A DNA stretch of 64,000 nucleotides from Ascarosepion bandense. Lineage: Eukaryota > Mollusca > Cephalopoda > Sepiida > Sepiidae. This document shows positions 50,936 through 61,219 of the stretch, piece after piece. Below the pieces are notes generated by a model. It was not told where the DNA came from and did not search any database. It was given only the letters and a program-made list of their open reading frames with translations. Where the stretch lies: NCBI GenBank assembly GCA_037127315.1, contig JBBBDQ010000346.1, positions 4,112,501-4,176,500 on the forward strand, read 5' to 3'. The first letter of the stretch is position 1. Each line of letters starts with the position of its first letter. A program made the translations under genes and the position numbers.

Positions 50936-51715
50936 AGCAGTCAATTAAGTGCAATACGTGATACATGCTTGGGCGATCATGTCTCAAAAGCGACATGATT
51001 AACTGGGCAGAATATTTTCCCGCTGTATATTTGCTTTAATATCTACGGTAGAATGGTCACCAACCAAGGGTATAGAACCAGATCTGTCCGGCTATTTAAC
51101 TGATAGCTGTAAGGATAAAAGACGGTATATTTCAGGGTATTTTCGTGTAAGTGATTGAAACAAATTCAAGTGGAATTTGAAATCGGCTCTCAGATTTCAG
51201 ACTCCAAACTGATATACGTCGTCGTCTTGCGGCCTTGGCCGAGATAGAACTCACTACACCCCTCCAGTATTCCCTGTGCATTTGGAACCCTGGCGCAATT
51301 TGTAGCGAAATTCATAATCTTCTCAAATAGCTGAATACTTGATGCTTCGCCAGGGCTACCAATGGTGCTTTTATTGTGACACCAACACTAGATGGGTTGC
51401 CTCCAGGCCCCATCCTTTTATTTAACCCATAATTGGAGGGCAGTGACGGATTAATACCTTTCCCAAGGGTACCAGTGCTTAAGTGAATGCAGGGTACTCA
51501 ACTGGAATTCGAACTCGGCTCACCGATTTCTCTTTCCAAGCCGATATCCACTGTACCACAACGCACATCCGTCACTGAGCGCCTGGTATTCCCAAGCGGT
51601 CACCCATCTAAGTACTGACCAGGCTCAACGTTGCCTAACTTCGGTGATCGAACGAGAACCGGTGTATTCAACGTGATATGCCGTAAGAACTGATATACGC
51701 TGCACCACAAAGCCA
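50936..51715 (-). mobile_element. SINE-A, old copy split by SINE-B
   Basis: 50936-51219 (CAGTCAATTAAGTGCAATAC ... TCAGACTCCAAACTGATATA) and 51688-51715 (CTGATATACGCTGCACCACA) are the two halves of one inverted SINE-A. SINE-B lies between, with the duplication AACTGATATACG on both sides. Confidence 0.85.
51220..51687 (-). mobile_element. SINE-B: chimeric 5S + tRNA SINE, full 468-base copy
   Basis: On the minus strand: CTTACGGCATATCACGTTGA, CACCGGTTCTCGTTCGATCA, CCGAAGTTAGGCAACGTTGA, AGATGGGTGACCGCTTGGGA, ATACCAGGCGCT, then CAGTGACGGATGTGCGTTGT, GAGCCGAGTTCGAATTCC, a body including GCAACCCATCTAGTGTTGGT and the 3' end CCAAGGCCGCAAGACGACGA. The 12-base target duplication AACTGATATACG is perfect (51208-51219, 51688-51699). 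It has about 70 bases in the body missing from the copy at 30079. The 5S and tRNA-like parts join at the same place in both copies, so the fusion predates dispersal. Confidence 0.92.
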
Positions 51716-52310
51716 AACTAGTACCGTGATTAAATTAATGAAGTTTATGTATAAAAGAGGACATTTTCTTTAGAACAATTACCAAGAAAACATTTTTAAG
51801 CAACGTTAAGACGGTGGGAAAGTAATTGAAGTCAGGATGTTATGTCAGGACCAATAACACTGCAGATACTTCTTTCGTTTCAATTAAGAATCTCTAAAAA
51901 GATAGCAGGGATACCAGACCAGATGTGGCAACCATATTCAAAGCAAAGATGAATGACGGGTTATAAATAGTTAAAATAAGCTTCTGATAAGAAATATTGT
52001 CAAACATGGCACAGTGAAGTAGCTTTCATTGCAACAAACCTAGCAATTGATTAAACATAATGTTTTGACTTTCTGTAAGCTGAAAACGTTATCCTGAGAA
52101 CGCGACAATCTCCTAGAAGTTACCATCAGTCATGCTGGCAGAACGTAAAAAAGTATTTCCCAGACGGTTAAAAGAGAGCTATTTTTCGTTTTAGAATCGT
52201 TAAATTTAACAAATCATTTCTTGCCCCAGTTAACCACAGATTTTAGGGGAATTTTTGGGATCAGCTTGAAGGAATCTTTCTACTCGGTCTTTAGTTAAGC
52301 CCCAAGATTC
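51716..52310 (-). mobile_element. CR1/L2-like LINE, RT debris (continuation)
   Basis: Matches in order the debris at 38460-38880 (AATTAAGAATCTCTAAAAAGATAGCAGG; TTAACAAATCATTTCTTGCC) on the same strand. No open frame. 52311-52860 beyond it shows nothing recognisable. Confidence 0.6.
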
Positions 52311-52863
52311 GGAGTATCGAGATTCGATAAAATAAAATAAAACATATTTGTGGGATTGCTCGTAATTAGAATAGTTCTCCGACTTTCATTGAAAGAATAA
52401 AATTCATTAGGAAAAGACAACCTAGTATTAACAAATAACATTACTTTTATATACAAGAATGCATGATGTTCGGATATGTATTAAATAAGTAATGTAATTA
52501 TTTCACTTGTTAGTAGAGTTCTTGGATAGAATATGAACTGTATTGTGTACGCATGTGAGAACAGTGAAATACAGTTACAAGTGTGCTTGTGTGAAAGAGT
52601 CAGGATCTATATGCGTGCGTAGTAGCGTATTAATAGAGTGGATAAAGAAGAATTTAGTTCTTACTGTGGATGATGGTGCCGTAGTCTGATGCGGTCTCTT
52701 TGTTGTTTGGCCAGTGCTGAGTTGAGCGTTGCTGTTATCTGCGAACGTAAATGTGTTCTTGAATAACGGCTGCTAAAGGCGGCCTTTGTGAATCTCTAGC
52801 TTGCAACCGGACTTCGTGATATACTTTTTTCTAAGAAATCTGCTCCAGCATTATATTAGTTTT

Positions 52864-52865
<2 letters not shown>

Positions 52866-52918
<53 letters not shown>
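52866..52918. repeat. (AT)n microsatellite
   Basis: About 26 TA units. Confidence 0.95.
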
Positions 52919-52919
<1 letters not shown>

Positions 52920-53163
52920 CCAATGTAATTGTTTACAGATTTGGATAGCCGAGGTACACAGTTCTTCAAAAGATATATAAATGAGATCGGATGGAATTGT
53001 TGTGGGAAAGATGTAAGGTCAATCTTGTCAATCTTGTCAATTTTGTGGTAGAATAGCCAATGTAATTGTTTACGTATTTGGATAGATGAGGAACACAGTT
53101 CTTCAAAGGACATGTAAATGAGATCGGATGGAACTGGTGTCGGGTAGGTGTAAGGTCAATCTT
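52919..53163. repeat. 137-bp tandem duplication
   Basis: GCCAATGTAATTGTTTAC starts at 52919 and 53056. Both copies run through ATGAGATCGGATGGAA to GTAAGGTCAATCTT. The first carries a short TCAATCTTG reiteration. Confidence 0.85.
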
Positions 53164-53174
53164 CTCGTCTATGT

Positions 53175-53880
53175 TATATAAATATTAACAAGTCCAAAAC
53201 AAAAATTATCTCTATTAATCATCTGAGATAACCCTCTTTGCCTTCAATCAACATTGCTGATGCTAACCTCCAGGTAAGTAACTTGTGCCTTCTCGGGCTA
53301 ACGACATGAAATGGAAAGACGTTGTTATCCGTTGCTAGGTCAGCAGCTTCAAATTCATTTGCCTGCGTCATGAAAGACAATTTTTCCTTCCAGAATTGAT
53401 CATATATATCTATAAGCGTCTAGCATTCGTCCACACCTAGAATATTGCTGTCACATATGGTCCGGTGCCCCTACCATTCACCTTGAGCTCCTTAATATGA
53501 TCAAAAGAAGAATCAGCAATATTTTTAGGCCTTAAAGTTACCTCTCTGTGTCTTTTTTAATAAATAAATTCATGGTAACTGTTCAGATAAGCTCTTTGCT
53601 ATGGTACCTAGTGTTTATGAATTTAAGCAAGGTGCTAGACTGGCGTCGAGATCTCATTAATTTACAGTTGAGCTGGCTAGATTTAACCATAAGCACTACG
53701 CTAACAGTTTCTTTTCTCGCACTTCTTGCTTGTGGAGCTCACTTCCGGCTCCATACTTTCCAGCCAACTGTAATCTACAAAAATTTAAATGCAATTTTAA
53801 TCGCTATCTATTGTCTTCCTGATTACTCTTTTCTCTTCCTGCTACATTATAAATGTTGGTATTGCAAATTCTTTCACACC
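53175..53880 (+). mobile_element. CR1/L2-like LINE, degenerate 3' half
   Basis: Broken plus frames: NKSKTKIISINHLR, ADANLQVSNLCLLGLT, then YKRLAFVHT-type debris, ILLSHMVRCPYHSP, LLNMIKRRISNIF, SRTSCLWSSLPAPYFPANCN and LQKFKCNFNRYLLS. Several frameshifts. No A tail or tail box found. 53881-54116 has no further feature. Confidence 0.7.
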
Positions 53881-54112
53881 CTGTAACTCTTTTGCGTCTT
53901 AGTGACTTTAGTACTTTTCTTTGATTATACCGATTAAAAAAATATATATTTAATAATAACACACACAAAATCATCATTCATAATGGCTAAAAGTATAACC
54001 GAAAGCTCTAGGACATACAAAACATTCAGATAATTTCTACATAATTTATTCCAACAAAAAAAGTAAATGAAAAAACTTAACCGCATTACCTATGAGTTGT
54101 CTTTAATGAAAG

Positions 54113-54116
<4 letters not shown>

Positions 54117-54160
<44 letters not shown>
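54117..54160. repeat. (AT)n microsatellite
   Basis: About 22 AT units. 54161-54912 beyond it holds no recognisable gene. Confidence 0.95.
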
Positions 54161-54162
<2 letters not shown>

Positions 54163-54913
54163 TACAGAACGAAAAACACATCACTTGATACTTAAGTTTG
54201 GAAACCTACATGAGTCTAGGTAGTGTGGTGCGTATTTCGTTGGCTATGCATATTTAGTTCTCTTGTTTTTTGTTTTGATTTACCGTCTGTTGGCCCAATT
54301 AGCACCTCTTTTACTGGTGCATATATATATTTTTTTAGAATTATTTTTTCCAGATACACATTAACCCATAGCTGAGGGAAAATGGATTCATACCTTTCCC
54401 AAGATTATTAGCGGGTAACTGGATATAACGAACCTTAGGTCAGGTAAAAGCTAACAACTGATTCCATGTTTTCACTTTAAAAAATGGCGCAAGGCAGTCT
54501 TTCTGTCTATAAGTTTGCCTTGTGCCTTACTAAACTAATCTGAGTAAATATCACAAAATCGTTTACTGAAATCTGATTTTCAGGTCTTCATATTTTTAAT
54601 CGACACAGGGGCGTCGGCTGGGGTAAGGAAAAGTTGGTGTGTGGGTTAGTGCGCTTCTGTTGAGATATGATACTGATATCAAATGGACATCCGCCGGCCA
54701 GTCGGTAGCCAAATATCGTGGTCAGAATCATTTAATTACAAACCACAGACGCTGATGTCATCGCCATGATCAATTCCGGGGTATGATTTCAAATAGCGAT
54801 AAAATATTGAGAAGGAGGGGAAAAAAAATGAAACCAAAGAAAAGAGAAAAGAGAGCGAATATCAAAAGCAGATGGAAAGGTCGGAATAGAAGTCTCAATT
54901 TTATGAGCCGGGA

Positions 54914-54977
54914 ATTATTATTATTATTATTTATAATAATAATAATAATAATAATAATGATAATAATAATAATAATA
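54914..54977. repeat. (ATT)n / (AAT)n inverted microsatellite
   Basis: ATT units turn into ATA units around TTTATAATAA, giving a self-complementary run. Confidence 0.95.
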
Positions 54978-55109
54978 AACTTCTGCTTGTTTCTTAGTTC
55001 ATTAATTAGTTAGCACGTTCATTACGCATTACAAATAGCTCATAACTAAAGGACACTTCCGTTTGATCGCGAGGAAAACCTTTTATATTTTTATATAGTA
55101 AATTTCAAC

Positions 55110-56130
55110 CTGTAGAAGGCTCTGATGCTAGTCGAGGTAGAGTATTACATTAACAATTCATTTGTTTTGTATAGGAGTGGAAGATAACGGTTAACCTTAC
55201 CCTTGAACATGTTAAGATTGTAGTGATCGGAGTTGGTTACGCAGAGCAGTCGTTGTCGGGAAGAAGGTGTTCGAGTGCAACTTCCTACTCACCGATAGAA
55301 TACAAACGAAATGTGGACGGTTTGCTAGATTGTAAGTGACATGGAGGGTCATAGCCGTTGAGTTTGTACCTGGCGGAACCAAACAGTTTAGTTTGTCCGA
55401 TCACTTTTCATAGAGCATGGTGAAGCGCGCCACATCCAGCCTGGGTAAGTTGGTGGGCGGGCGGAAAATAATTCATCACCCACAAGGACTCGGATACGCT
55501 TTTCAACTCTATCAAGATTGAAAATTGAGGACAGAGCATTTCCCGCTCAAATATGACAACAGTACTCCATTTTTGGATGTGCGTTGTGGTGTAGTGGATA
55601 TCGGCTCGGAACGAGAAATCGAGTAGCGGAGTTCTAATTCCAGTTGAATTCCTTGCATTCACATACGCGCAAATGCCCTTAGGAAAGGTATTAATCCGTC
55701 TCTTCCTTCCAGTTGTGGGTTAAGTAACAGGACAGATTGGGTTCTATAGCCTTTGCTAACAACCAGTCTACCGCAGAAATTAATGTCAACCTACTGCGGG
55801 ATAATCTTCTGCCCAGTCACTCATGTCTTTAGAGATACTTGATCGCCCAAGCGTGTATCACGTATTGCACTTAAATGACTGACTGACTCCATTTTTGGCT
55901 TGACGTTGTATGGTTTCATTAAAAGACAAGGTGAGATGGCTAAATTGTCGCCATTTTATAATTTTAAATTTCACGCATATGCATTGTGTGTTTTTTGAGT
56001 TTGTCGACTGCAAAATTTAGTAGGCTCAGTTGGACATCGTCTGTGAGAAAAAGGGTCCCATGACGCAATTCTTTCCGTCGGAAATCTGGAAACGCCCTGC
56101 TGTACTGATTTGCATTCGTGCAGGATGCTT
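55110..56130 (-). mobile_element. second CR1/L2-type LINE subfamily, degenerate, cut by SINE-A
   Basis: Minus frames give LDRVEKRIRVLVGDELFSARPP, then YNLNMFKGKVNRYLPLL, in the positions where the main family has LQRRICNVIG and YNLQKFKCKVNTHLL. The wording differs enough to be another subfamily. Interrupted at 55575-55885 by SINE-A. Confidence 0.55.
55575..55885 (+). mobile_element. SINE-A, full length, with target duplication
   Basis: GGATGTGCGTTGTGGTGTAG to AATGACTGACTG, flanked by ACTCCATTTTT(GG) at 55564-55574 and 55886-55896. Confidence 0.95.
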
Positions 56131-56147
56131 CAATACGAACATTTTTT

Positions 56148-56690
56148 TAATCATTTCACCCCAAGCTAGGCATTCCACTGCCACTATTGCGCAGGGGGTT
56201 ACATAGGGGAAGGTGATGAAAAAGAGGGGTTAGATATAGGAAATGTCAGAAGGAGGGTGGTAGACGGGTAAGGATATTGAAGATGAGGGTTGGGTAGATG
56301 GGAAGAGTGTTTGAGAGAATGGATGCGAGTTAGTGTTAGGAGGTGTCTATTGACCTTACATTTAAACTCCTGGAGATTGTAGCCGTCGGAGAAGCAAGTA
56401 TGTGGAAGGGAATTCCACAGGCGGGAAGTGCGAGAAAAGAATCTGTTAGAGCAGAAATTGCGGTTACATTTTATCGGTTTCACTGTAAAAGGGTGGGACC
56501 TAGTTGCTAATCTAATATCTCGTGCAAATTCATACCTAGGGGGCACCAGTGATCTAAGTTCATCGGAGCAGAAACCGTGAAAGTATTTATAGAAGAGACA
56601 CAAGGAAGCCACGTCACGCCGGTGAGAGAGTGACTGCAGTCGGTCTGCCAAGTTGGTGAGTGTTTGGATGTCAATCTGAGAACAGTGCAG
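56148..56690 (-). mobile_element. CR1/L2-like LINE 3' end
   Basis: Inverted tail AATCATTTCACCCCAAGCTA, UTR box ACTGCCACTATTGCGCAGGG, and a minus open frame (56199-56651) reading LQSLSHRRDVASLCLFYKYF, HGFCSDELRSLVPP, SRTSRLWNSLPHTCFSDGYN and LQEFKCKVNRHLLT. The natural stop is lost and the frame runs into the UTR. A related older subfamily of the 30647 copy. Confidence 0.85.
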
Positions 56691-56754
56691 AGGATTCGGT
56701 AAGAGTTAAATGATTTATCCTGTCAATTGTATTTGGGGTGATTACTAGTGATGG

Positions 56755-57062
56755 GGATATGCGTTGTAGTGCAGTGGATATCGGCTCGGAACGAGAAATC
56801 GGGGAACCGAATTCAAATTCCAGTTGAATTCATTGTATTCACTTACGCGCAAATACCATTGGGAAAGGTATTAATCCTTCTCTTCCTTCCACTTATGGGT
56901 TAAATAACAGGACAGATTGGGTTCTATAGCCTTGGCTGGCAACCAATCTACCGCAGAAATTAATGGCAACCTACTGCGGGATAATCTTCTGTCCAGTCAG
57001 TCATGTCTCTTTCGAGACAGGATCCCCCAAAGCGTGTTTCACGTATGGCACTTAACTGACTG
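56755..57062 (+). mobile_element. SINE-A, first of a tandem pair
   Basis: Full length (GGATATGCGTTGTAGTGCAG ... CTTAACTGACTG). Preceded by ACTAGTGATGG (56744-56754), which recurs after it. Confidence 0.95.
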
Positions 57063-57071
57063 ACTAGTGAT

Positions 57072-57378
57072 GGATGTGCATTGTGGTGCATTGGATATCG
57101 GCTCGAAACGAGAAATCGGGGAGCCGACTTCGAATTTCGGCTGAATTCATTGCCTTCACTTACGCGCAATACCCTTGGGAAAGGTATTAATTCCGTCTCT
57201 TCCCCCCAGTTATGGGTCAAATAACAGGACATATCGGGTTCTATAGCCTTGGTTAGCAACCAGTCTACCGCAGAAACCAATGGAAACCTGCTGAGGGATA
57301 ATCTTCTACTCAGTCAGTCATATCTTTCTCGAGACATGATCGCCCCAGCGTGTATTACGTATGACACTTAACTGACTG
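57072..57378 (+). mobile_element. SINE-A, second of a tandem pair
   Basis: Full length (GGATGTGCATTGTGGTGCAT ... CTTAACTGACTG). Flanked by ACTAGTGATGG at 57063-57073 and 57379-57389. The two SINEs differ at many sites, so the second is not a simple recent duplicate of the first. Confidence 0.95.
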
Positions 57379-57409
57379 ACTAGTGATGGCGATATTATGA
57401 CATCATTCA

Positions 57410-57800
57410 TCTTCTCACAGGGCCTCAGATTCAACACGGAGGCCTACATAAAGTGCCTTGAGGAAGTAGTCTCTGGATCTCGAGATTGTAGCTGCTGGTA
57501 GTCCTTATCTCTTGCAACAGGACTCTGCACTATGCCACATAAGAAGAAGAACCTAGTTATGACTGTCAAACAATTCCTGCGACCACATCACCTTTTACAT
57601 CTTAACACCCAACTCCCCAGACTTCAAACTCGTTAATTATTATGTGTCAGACGCAACAAACCACATTGTGACACCAAAGATGAACTGAAGACAAGGATTA
57701 TGGCAGCATTCACCAACTTAAAGAGTTCGTCTAGAAGAGTTGTAAGAGATTCCGAATTTTCTGGAGGCCGTGATTGAAACCATGAGGATTTTAGTAAATA
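57410..57800 (+). pseudogene. mariner-type transposase remnant, C-terminal half
   Basis: Plus frames read GLRFNTEAYIKCLEEVV, then debris, SCDHITFYILTPNSPDFKLVNYYV (the PNSPDxxxxDYYV box, second Asp changed to N), and DELKTRIMAAFTNLK. The DDE/D transposase of Tc1/mariner elements cuts and pastes DNA at TA sites. Many frameshifts and a missing catalytic Asp make it dead. Terminal inverted repeats were not identified. Confidence 0.65.
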
Positions 57801-58403
57801 AATTTGCTCTTTATTGTTTCAGAAATGTTTTGTGTAATTTTGGTAAATGTATCTTTTAAAATGAGATATCAGTGTTATTTTCATTTTTTGTGTAATATAG
57901 CCGTCAATTTATCCATCGCAAACTGTAAATAAATAATGAAAACAGACGCCATGCAGCACTCAGGTATTTAAATAAATTTCAATAAAATGGAAAAACTTTT
58001 CAAATATTCAATATTTTCAATTATACTCTGTTAACTTTTAAAATTATGACTTGCATTCACAGTTATTGTCATTGCTATATTTTGATAAATTTCTTAAACT
58101 CAAATATTTTGGAAAGTTATATAGAAGTTAGAAGGGGATTCAGTAATAATCTTAAGAATTGGGTTTCATCTGAAAATTCAAATAACCCCCCCCCAAAGAA
58201 AATAACAAGCAGCATTTGAACTTAATTCGCCGGCTACATAATCGTTTGCTGTTAGGCTACACAGACCTCCATGTCTGCTCAGTAGGCATGTTATTAATCA
58301 AAGTTACTTTCTTTTTCTTTTTTTGTATGTTAAATATATTTTTGCCAAAGTCACTAGGATGTGGTCATTAGCATTACTCTAATTACAAAAAAAAAAAAAA
58401 ATA
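57801..58403. other. no feature recognised
   Basis: AT-rich DNA with a short C run near 58190. Confidence 0.45.
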
Positions 58404-58407
58404 GCTG

Positions 58408-58550
58408 CAAACAAGCCTTCGCATGAATGTCATCGCTGTCTACCTCTAGCCTTTAACCAATCAGTCAAGCTTTTACACCCACAACCAGCCCGTTCTACGG
58501 CCCAGCGAATCTTTTCCAGCGATCCCTGCGAGCAGCGATGTCTTTAGATT
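58408..58550. repeat. 143-base direct repeat, copy 1
   Basis: CAAGCCTTCGCATGAATGTC ... TTACACCCACAACCAGCCCG ... TCTTTAGATT. Copy 2 is at 58993-59119. This copy holds 16 extra bases between two CAGCGAT words. Confidence 0.95.
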
Positions 58551-58813
58551 TTACAATTGTTGTCCGTGCAGGTGCTACGAAAAACGTCATAGTTGTCTCC
58601 CTTTCTAAATGTAATTTACTATTCTTTGGCGCATGTGCACGTAAGTCGATGGTTGACCAAAGCATAAAAGGATGATCATTAAGGAAAAAAAAAAAATTAT
58701 GATTTGTACTTTGATATAAATCGAAAAGATCGATTTCGTGACACGCAAATATATTTTAACGTATAAAATTAATATTTTCTAAATTTTTTACAACTGAAAG
58801 TCTTAACGCAATC

Positions 58814-58835
58814 ATGACAAATTATTACACACGTG

Positions 58836-58883
<48 letters not shown>

Positions 58884-58937
58884 CACGTGTGTGTGTCATA
58901 TATATATATATATGTATGTCATATATATATATATATG

Positions 58938-58988
<51 letters not shown>

Positions 58989-58990
58989 GG
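58814..58990. repeat. AT-cored palindrome cluster, part 1
   Basis: ACACACGTGTTATATA ... TATATAACACGTGTGTG is a palindrome around (TA)n, followed by two further AT runs with TGTATGTCA spacers. Confidence 0.9.
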
Positions 58991-58992
58991 TA

Positions 58993-59119
58993 CAAACAAG
59001 CCTTCGCATGAATGTCATCGCTGTCTACCTCTAGCCTTTAACCAACCAGTCAAGCTTTTACACCCACAACCAGCCCGTTCTACGGTCCAGCGAATCTTTT
59101 CCAGCGATGTCTTTAGATT
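58993..59119. repeat. direct repeat, copy 2 (16-base deletion)
   Basis: Almost identical to 58408-58550 (two base changes seen), lacking 16 bases between CAGCGAT repeats. Confidence 0.95.
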
Positions 59120-59195
59120 AATTATATATATATATATATATAACACGTGTGTTATTATTTGTCATTATCTCGTTGATTTCGTTATATATATATAT
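59120..59195. repeat. AT run with ACACGTGT arm
   Basis: TATATAACACGTGTGTTATT then ATTTGTCATT, the reverse complement of the arm at 58814-58840. Another AT run at 59183. Confidence 0.85.
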
Positions 59196-59251
59196 ACCGA
59201 TGGTTTTGTATTTAAATGTAAATCATTTTCACAACCAACATCCAACATTGC

Positions 59252-59276
59252 CTGACGACGAGATTCTATCTAGAAA
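59252..59276 (+). ncRNA. hammerhead-like core
   Basis: CTGACGA, C GAGAT-TCT-ATCT A, GAAAC. Core strands canonical and AGAT/ATCT pairs; the closing pairs are lost. Resembles the core at 3861-3886. 59277-59489 beyond it shows nothing else. Confidence 0.4.
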
Positions 59277-59489
59277 CATGAAATTTATATAGTGTTGAGC
59301 TGGGATGATGCTTAGTGCTAAGATTTTTGTTTACTGATAAAAAGCTATTTAGTCAAGTCAATTCGGTTTTGTTTGTCAATTTTAAAAAGCCCTGAGGAGT
59401 GAAGGCATCGTAATGGTACCTTACTTATAAGTCGAAAAGATTCTGGTCAGTTAAGTGAAAATCCTTTTCATATTAATTTTATTTGTATT

Positions 59490-59493
59490 AGAA

Positions 59494-59564
<71 letters not shown>

Positions 59565-59577
59565 TTCAATTTCGTCA

Positions 59578-59639
<62 letters not shown>
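59490..59639. repeat. (ATCT)n microsatellite, two blocks
   Basis: 59490-59562 and 59577-59639, separated by TTTCAATTTCGTCAT. 59640-60223 after it has no feature I can support. Confidence 0.95.
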
Positions 59640-60223
59640 ATGGAGGTCAGTAGTGGATGATGCCCTTGTTTTACACTTATGCATGTTTACTTTCTGTAGT
59701 TATGAAGAAAATCTGGTAAAGGGAAGGCATTTCATTTGTTCTTTTTTTTTTTAGTGAAATACTAGCCCAGCCTGGCTGTGAATTAAAAACCACACTGAGA
59801 GATGAAATTTGTTGGAGCAAGATTTTGCTGGCGTACATGCTTCAGAACTTGATGAAGCTGATCAGGATGTTTCAATCTACTGTCTTCAAGTTAAGATCCT
59901 TAAACTTAATCAGAAATGTCTTATGCCACTCATTTCGTTTTCATATTTGAAATGGACGTCCCACGTTTCGGATCAAAGTTAAGATGTTTTAAGTTGTCTT
60001 TCAAATTTTCTTCTTAGCATTAAAGTTAGGTAGTTGAGCATACAGCATTTGGAAGCCTCTGCTCATCCAATCTCACAACATGACTAGCGCACAAATTATA
60101 TCTTTGCTAGAACGGTTACAATGCCTGGGACGTTGGTACATTTTTCAGTATTGCACACTTCTTGAACGTCATCCCATTTTATAGTACGTATGACACTATA
60201 TATAAATGTACATACAATGAAAA

Positions 60224-60238
60224 ATTATAACAAACCTG

Positions 60239-60278
<40 letters not shown>

Positions 60279-60286
60279 CAGGTTTG

Positions 60287-60293
<7 letters not shown>
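60224..60293. repeat. perfect 70-base palindrome with (AT)n centre
   Basis: ATTATAACAAACCTGTTATA ... TATAACAGGTTTGTTATAAT, arms exact. Confidence 0.95.
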
Positions 60294-60323
<30 letters not shown>

Positions 60324-60381
60324 GTGTTGTATATACATACATATATGTACATATATAAATATATATAAATATACATCCCAC

Positions 60382-60421
<40 letters not shown>

Positions 60422-60464
60422 AACACATGTGTTATGTATTGATTTACATATATGTGTTATATGC

Positions 60465-60499
<35 letters not shown>

Positions 60500-60538
60500 G
60501 AAAGATTATAACATTCGTGTTATAAATACACACACACA

Positions 60539-60572
<34 letters not shown>

Positions 60573-60704
60573 ACACGTGTGTTAAAATTTCTCATTATAT
60601 ATATATATATATTTAGTGTACTTACATAAACATATGATTTTCAAGAGAAATTATAAAAATTATAACATACAAGTTATATATATTATGACAAATTATAACT
60701 CAGG

Positions 60705-60751
<47 letters not shown>

Positions 60752-60760
60752 TTTAAAACA
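60294..60760. repeat. AT-cored palindrome cluster, part 2
   Basis: Successive AT runs bounded by arms of the same plan: TATAACACATGTGTTATG (60419), ATTATAACATTCGTGTTATA (60508), TATAACACGTGTGTTAAAAT (60569), ATTATAACATACAAGTTATA (60659), ATTATAACTCAGGTGTTTTA (60691). The outer AT/TTATAAC is constant and the middle varies. Confidence 0.9.
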
Positions 60761-60769
60761 TACGCACCA

Positions 60770-61210
60770 TAGTTGGTGCGCTAGAGGTTGTCGTCAGTGA
60801 TATCATCGCGAGGATTACTAGGGGGTTTCGGGTCTCTCAACATCATACCCTCCTCACCGCGCCGACCCGACCAGAGATGATCAGATTCTGGTCCACCCTC
60901 GATAAGCGCTTTCAGACACTGGAAAAATTACGTTTGGGCACGGTACGAAACCTTGCAAATGCTTCTGATTGCCGACAGTCAGAGCCACTTTCCATTTAGA
61001 GGCGAACCGTACATGATCGTGTCCGAAAATATGAAAGAATTTACGGCTATTAAAAAAGAAGGAAAAAAAAACTCGACTACGAATTAATCACGATACATTA
61101 ATTTAAACTTATTTATGCATTTTATCTTATTTATGAGTCCTAATAAAATGAAGAGAAATCAGAAATGCAGAATTTCGGTTAATTTTAGCTAAAAATTTGT
61201 TTTGAAATCC
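60770..61210 (-). other. probable 3' flank or UTR of the RLE LINE
   Basis: GC-richer stretch (CACCGCGCCGACCCGACCAG) just 3' of the minus-strand LINE ORF. No ORF. Could be its UTR; boundary not found. Confidence 0.3.
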
Positions 61211-61219
61211 AGGCACTCG

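Noticed and set aside
58814..60629. Frames made of Tyr-Ile repeats
   Set aside because: Translation of AT microsatellites.
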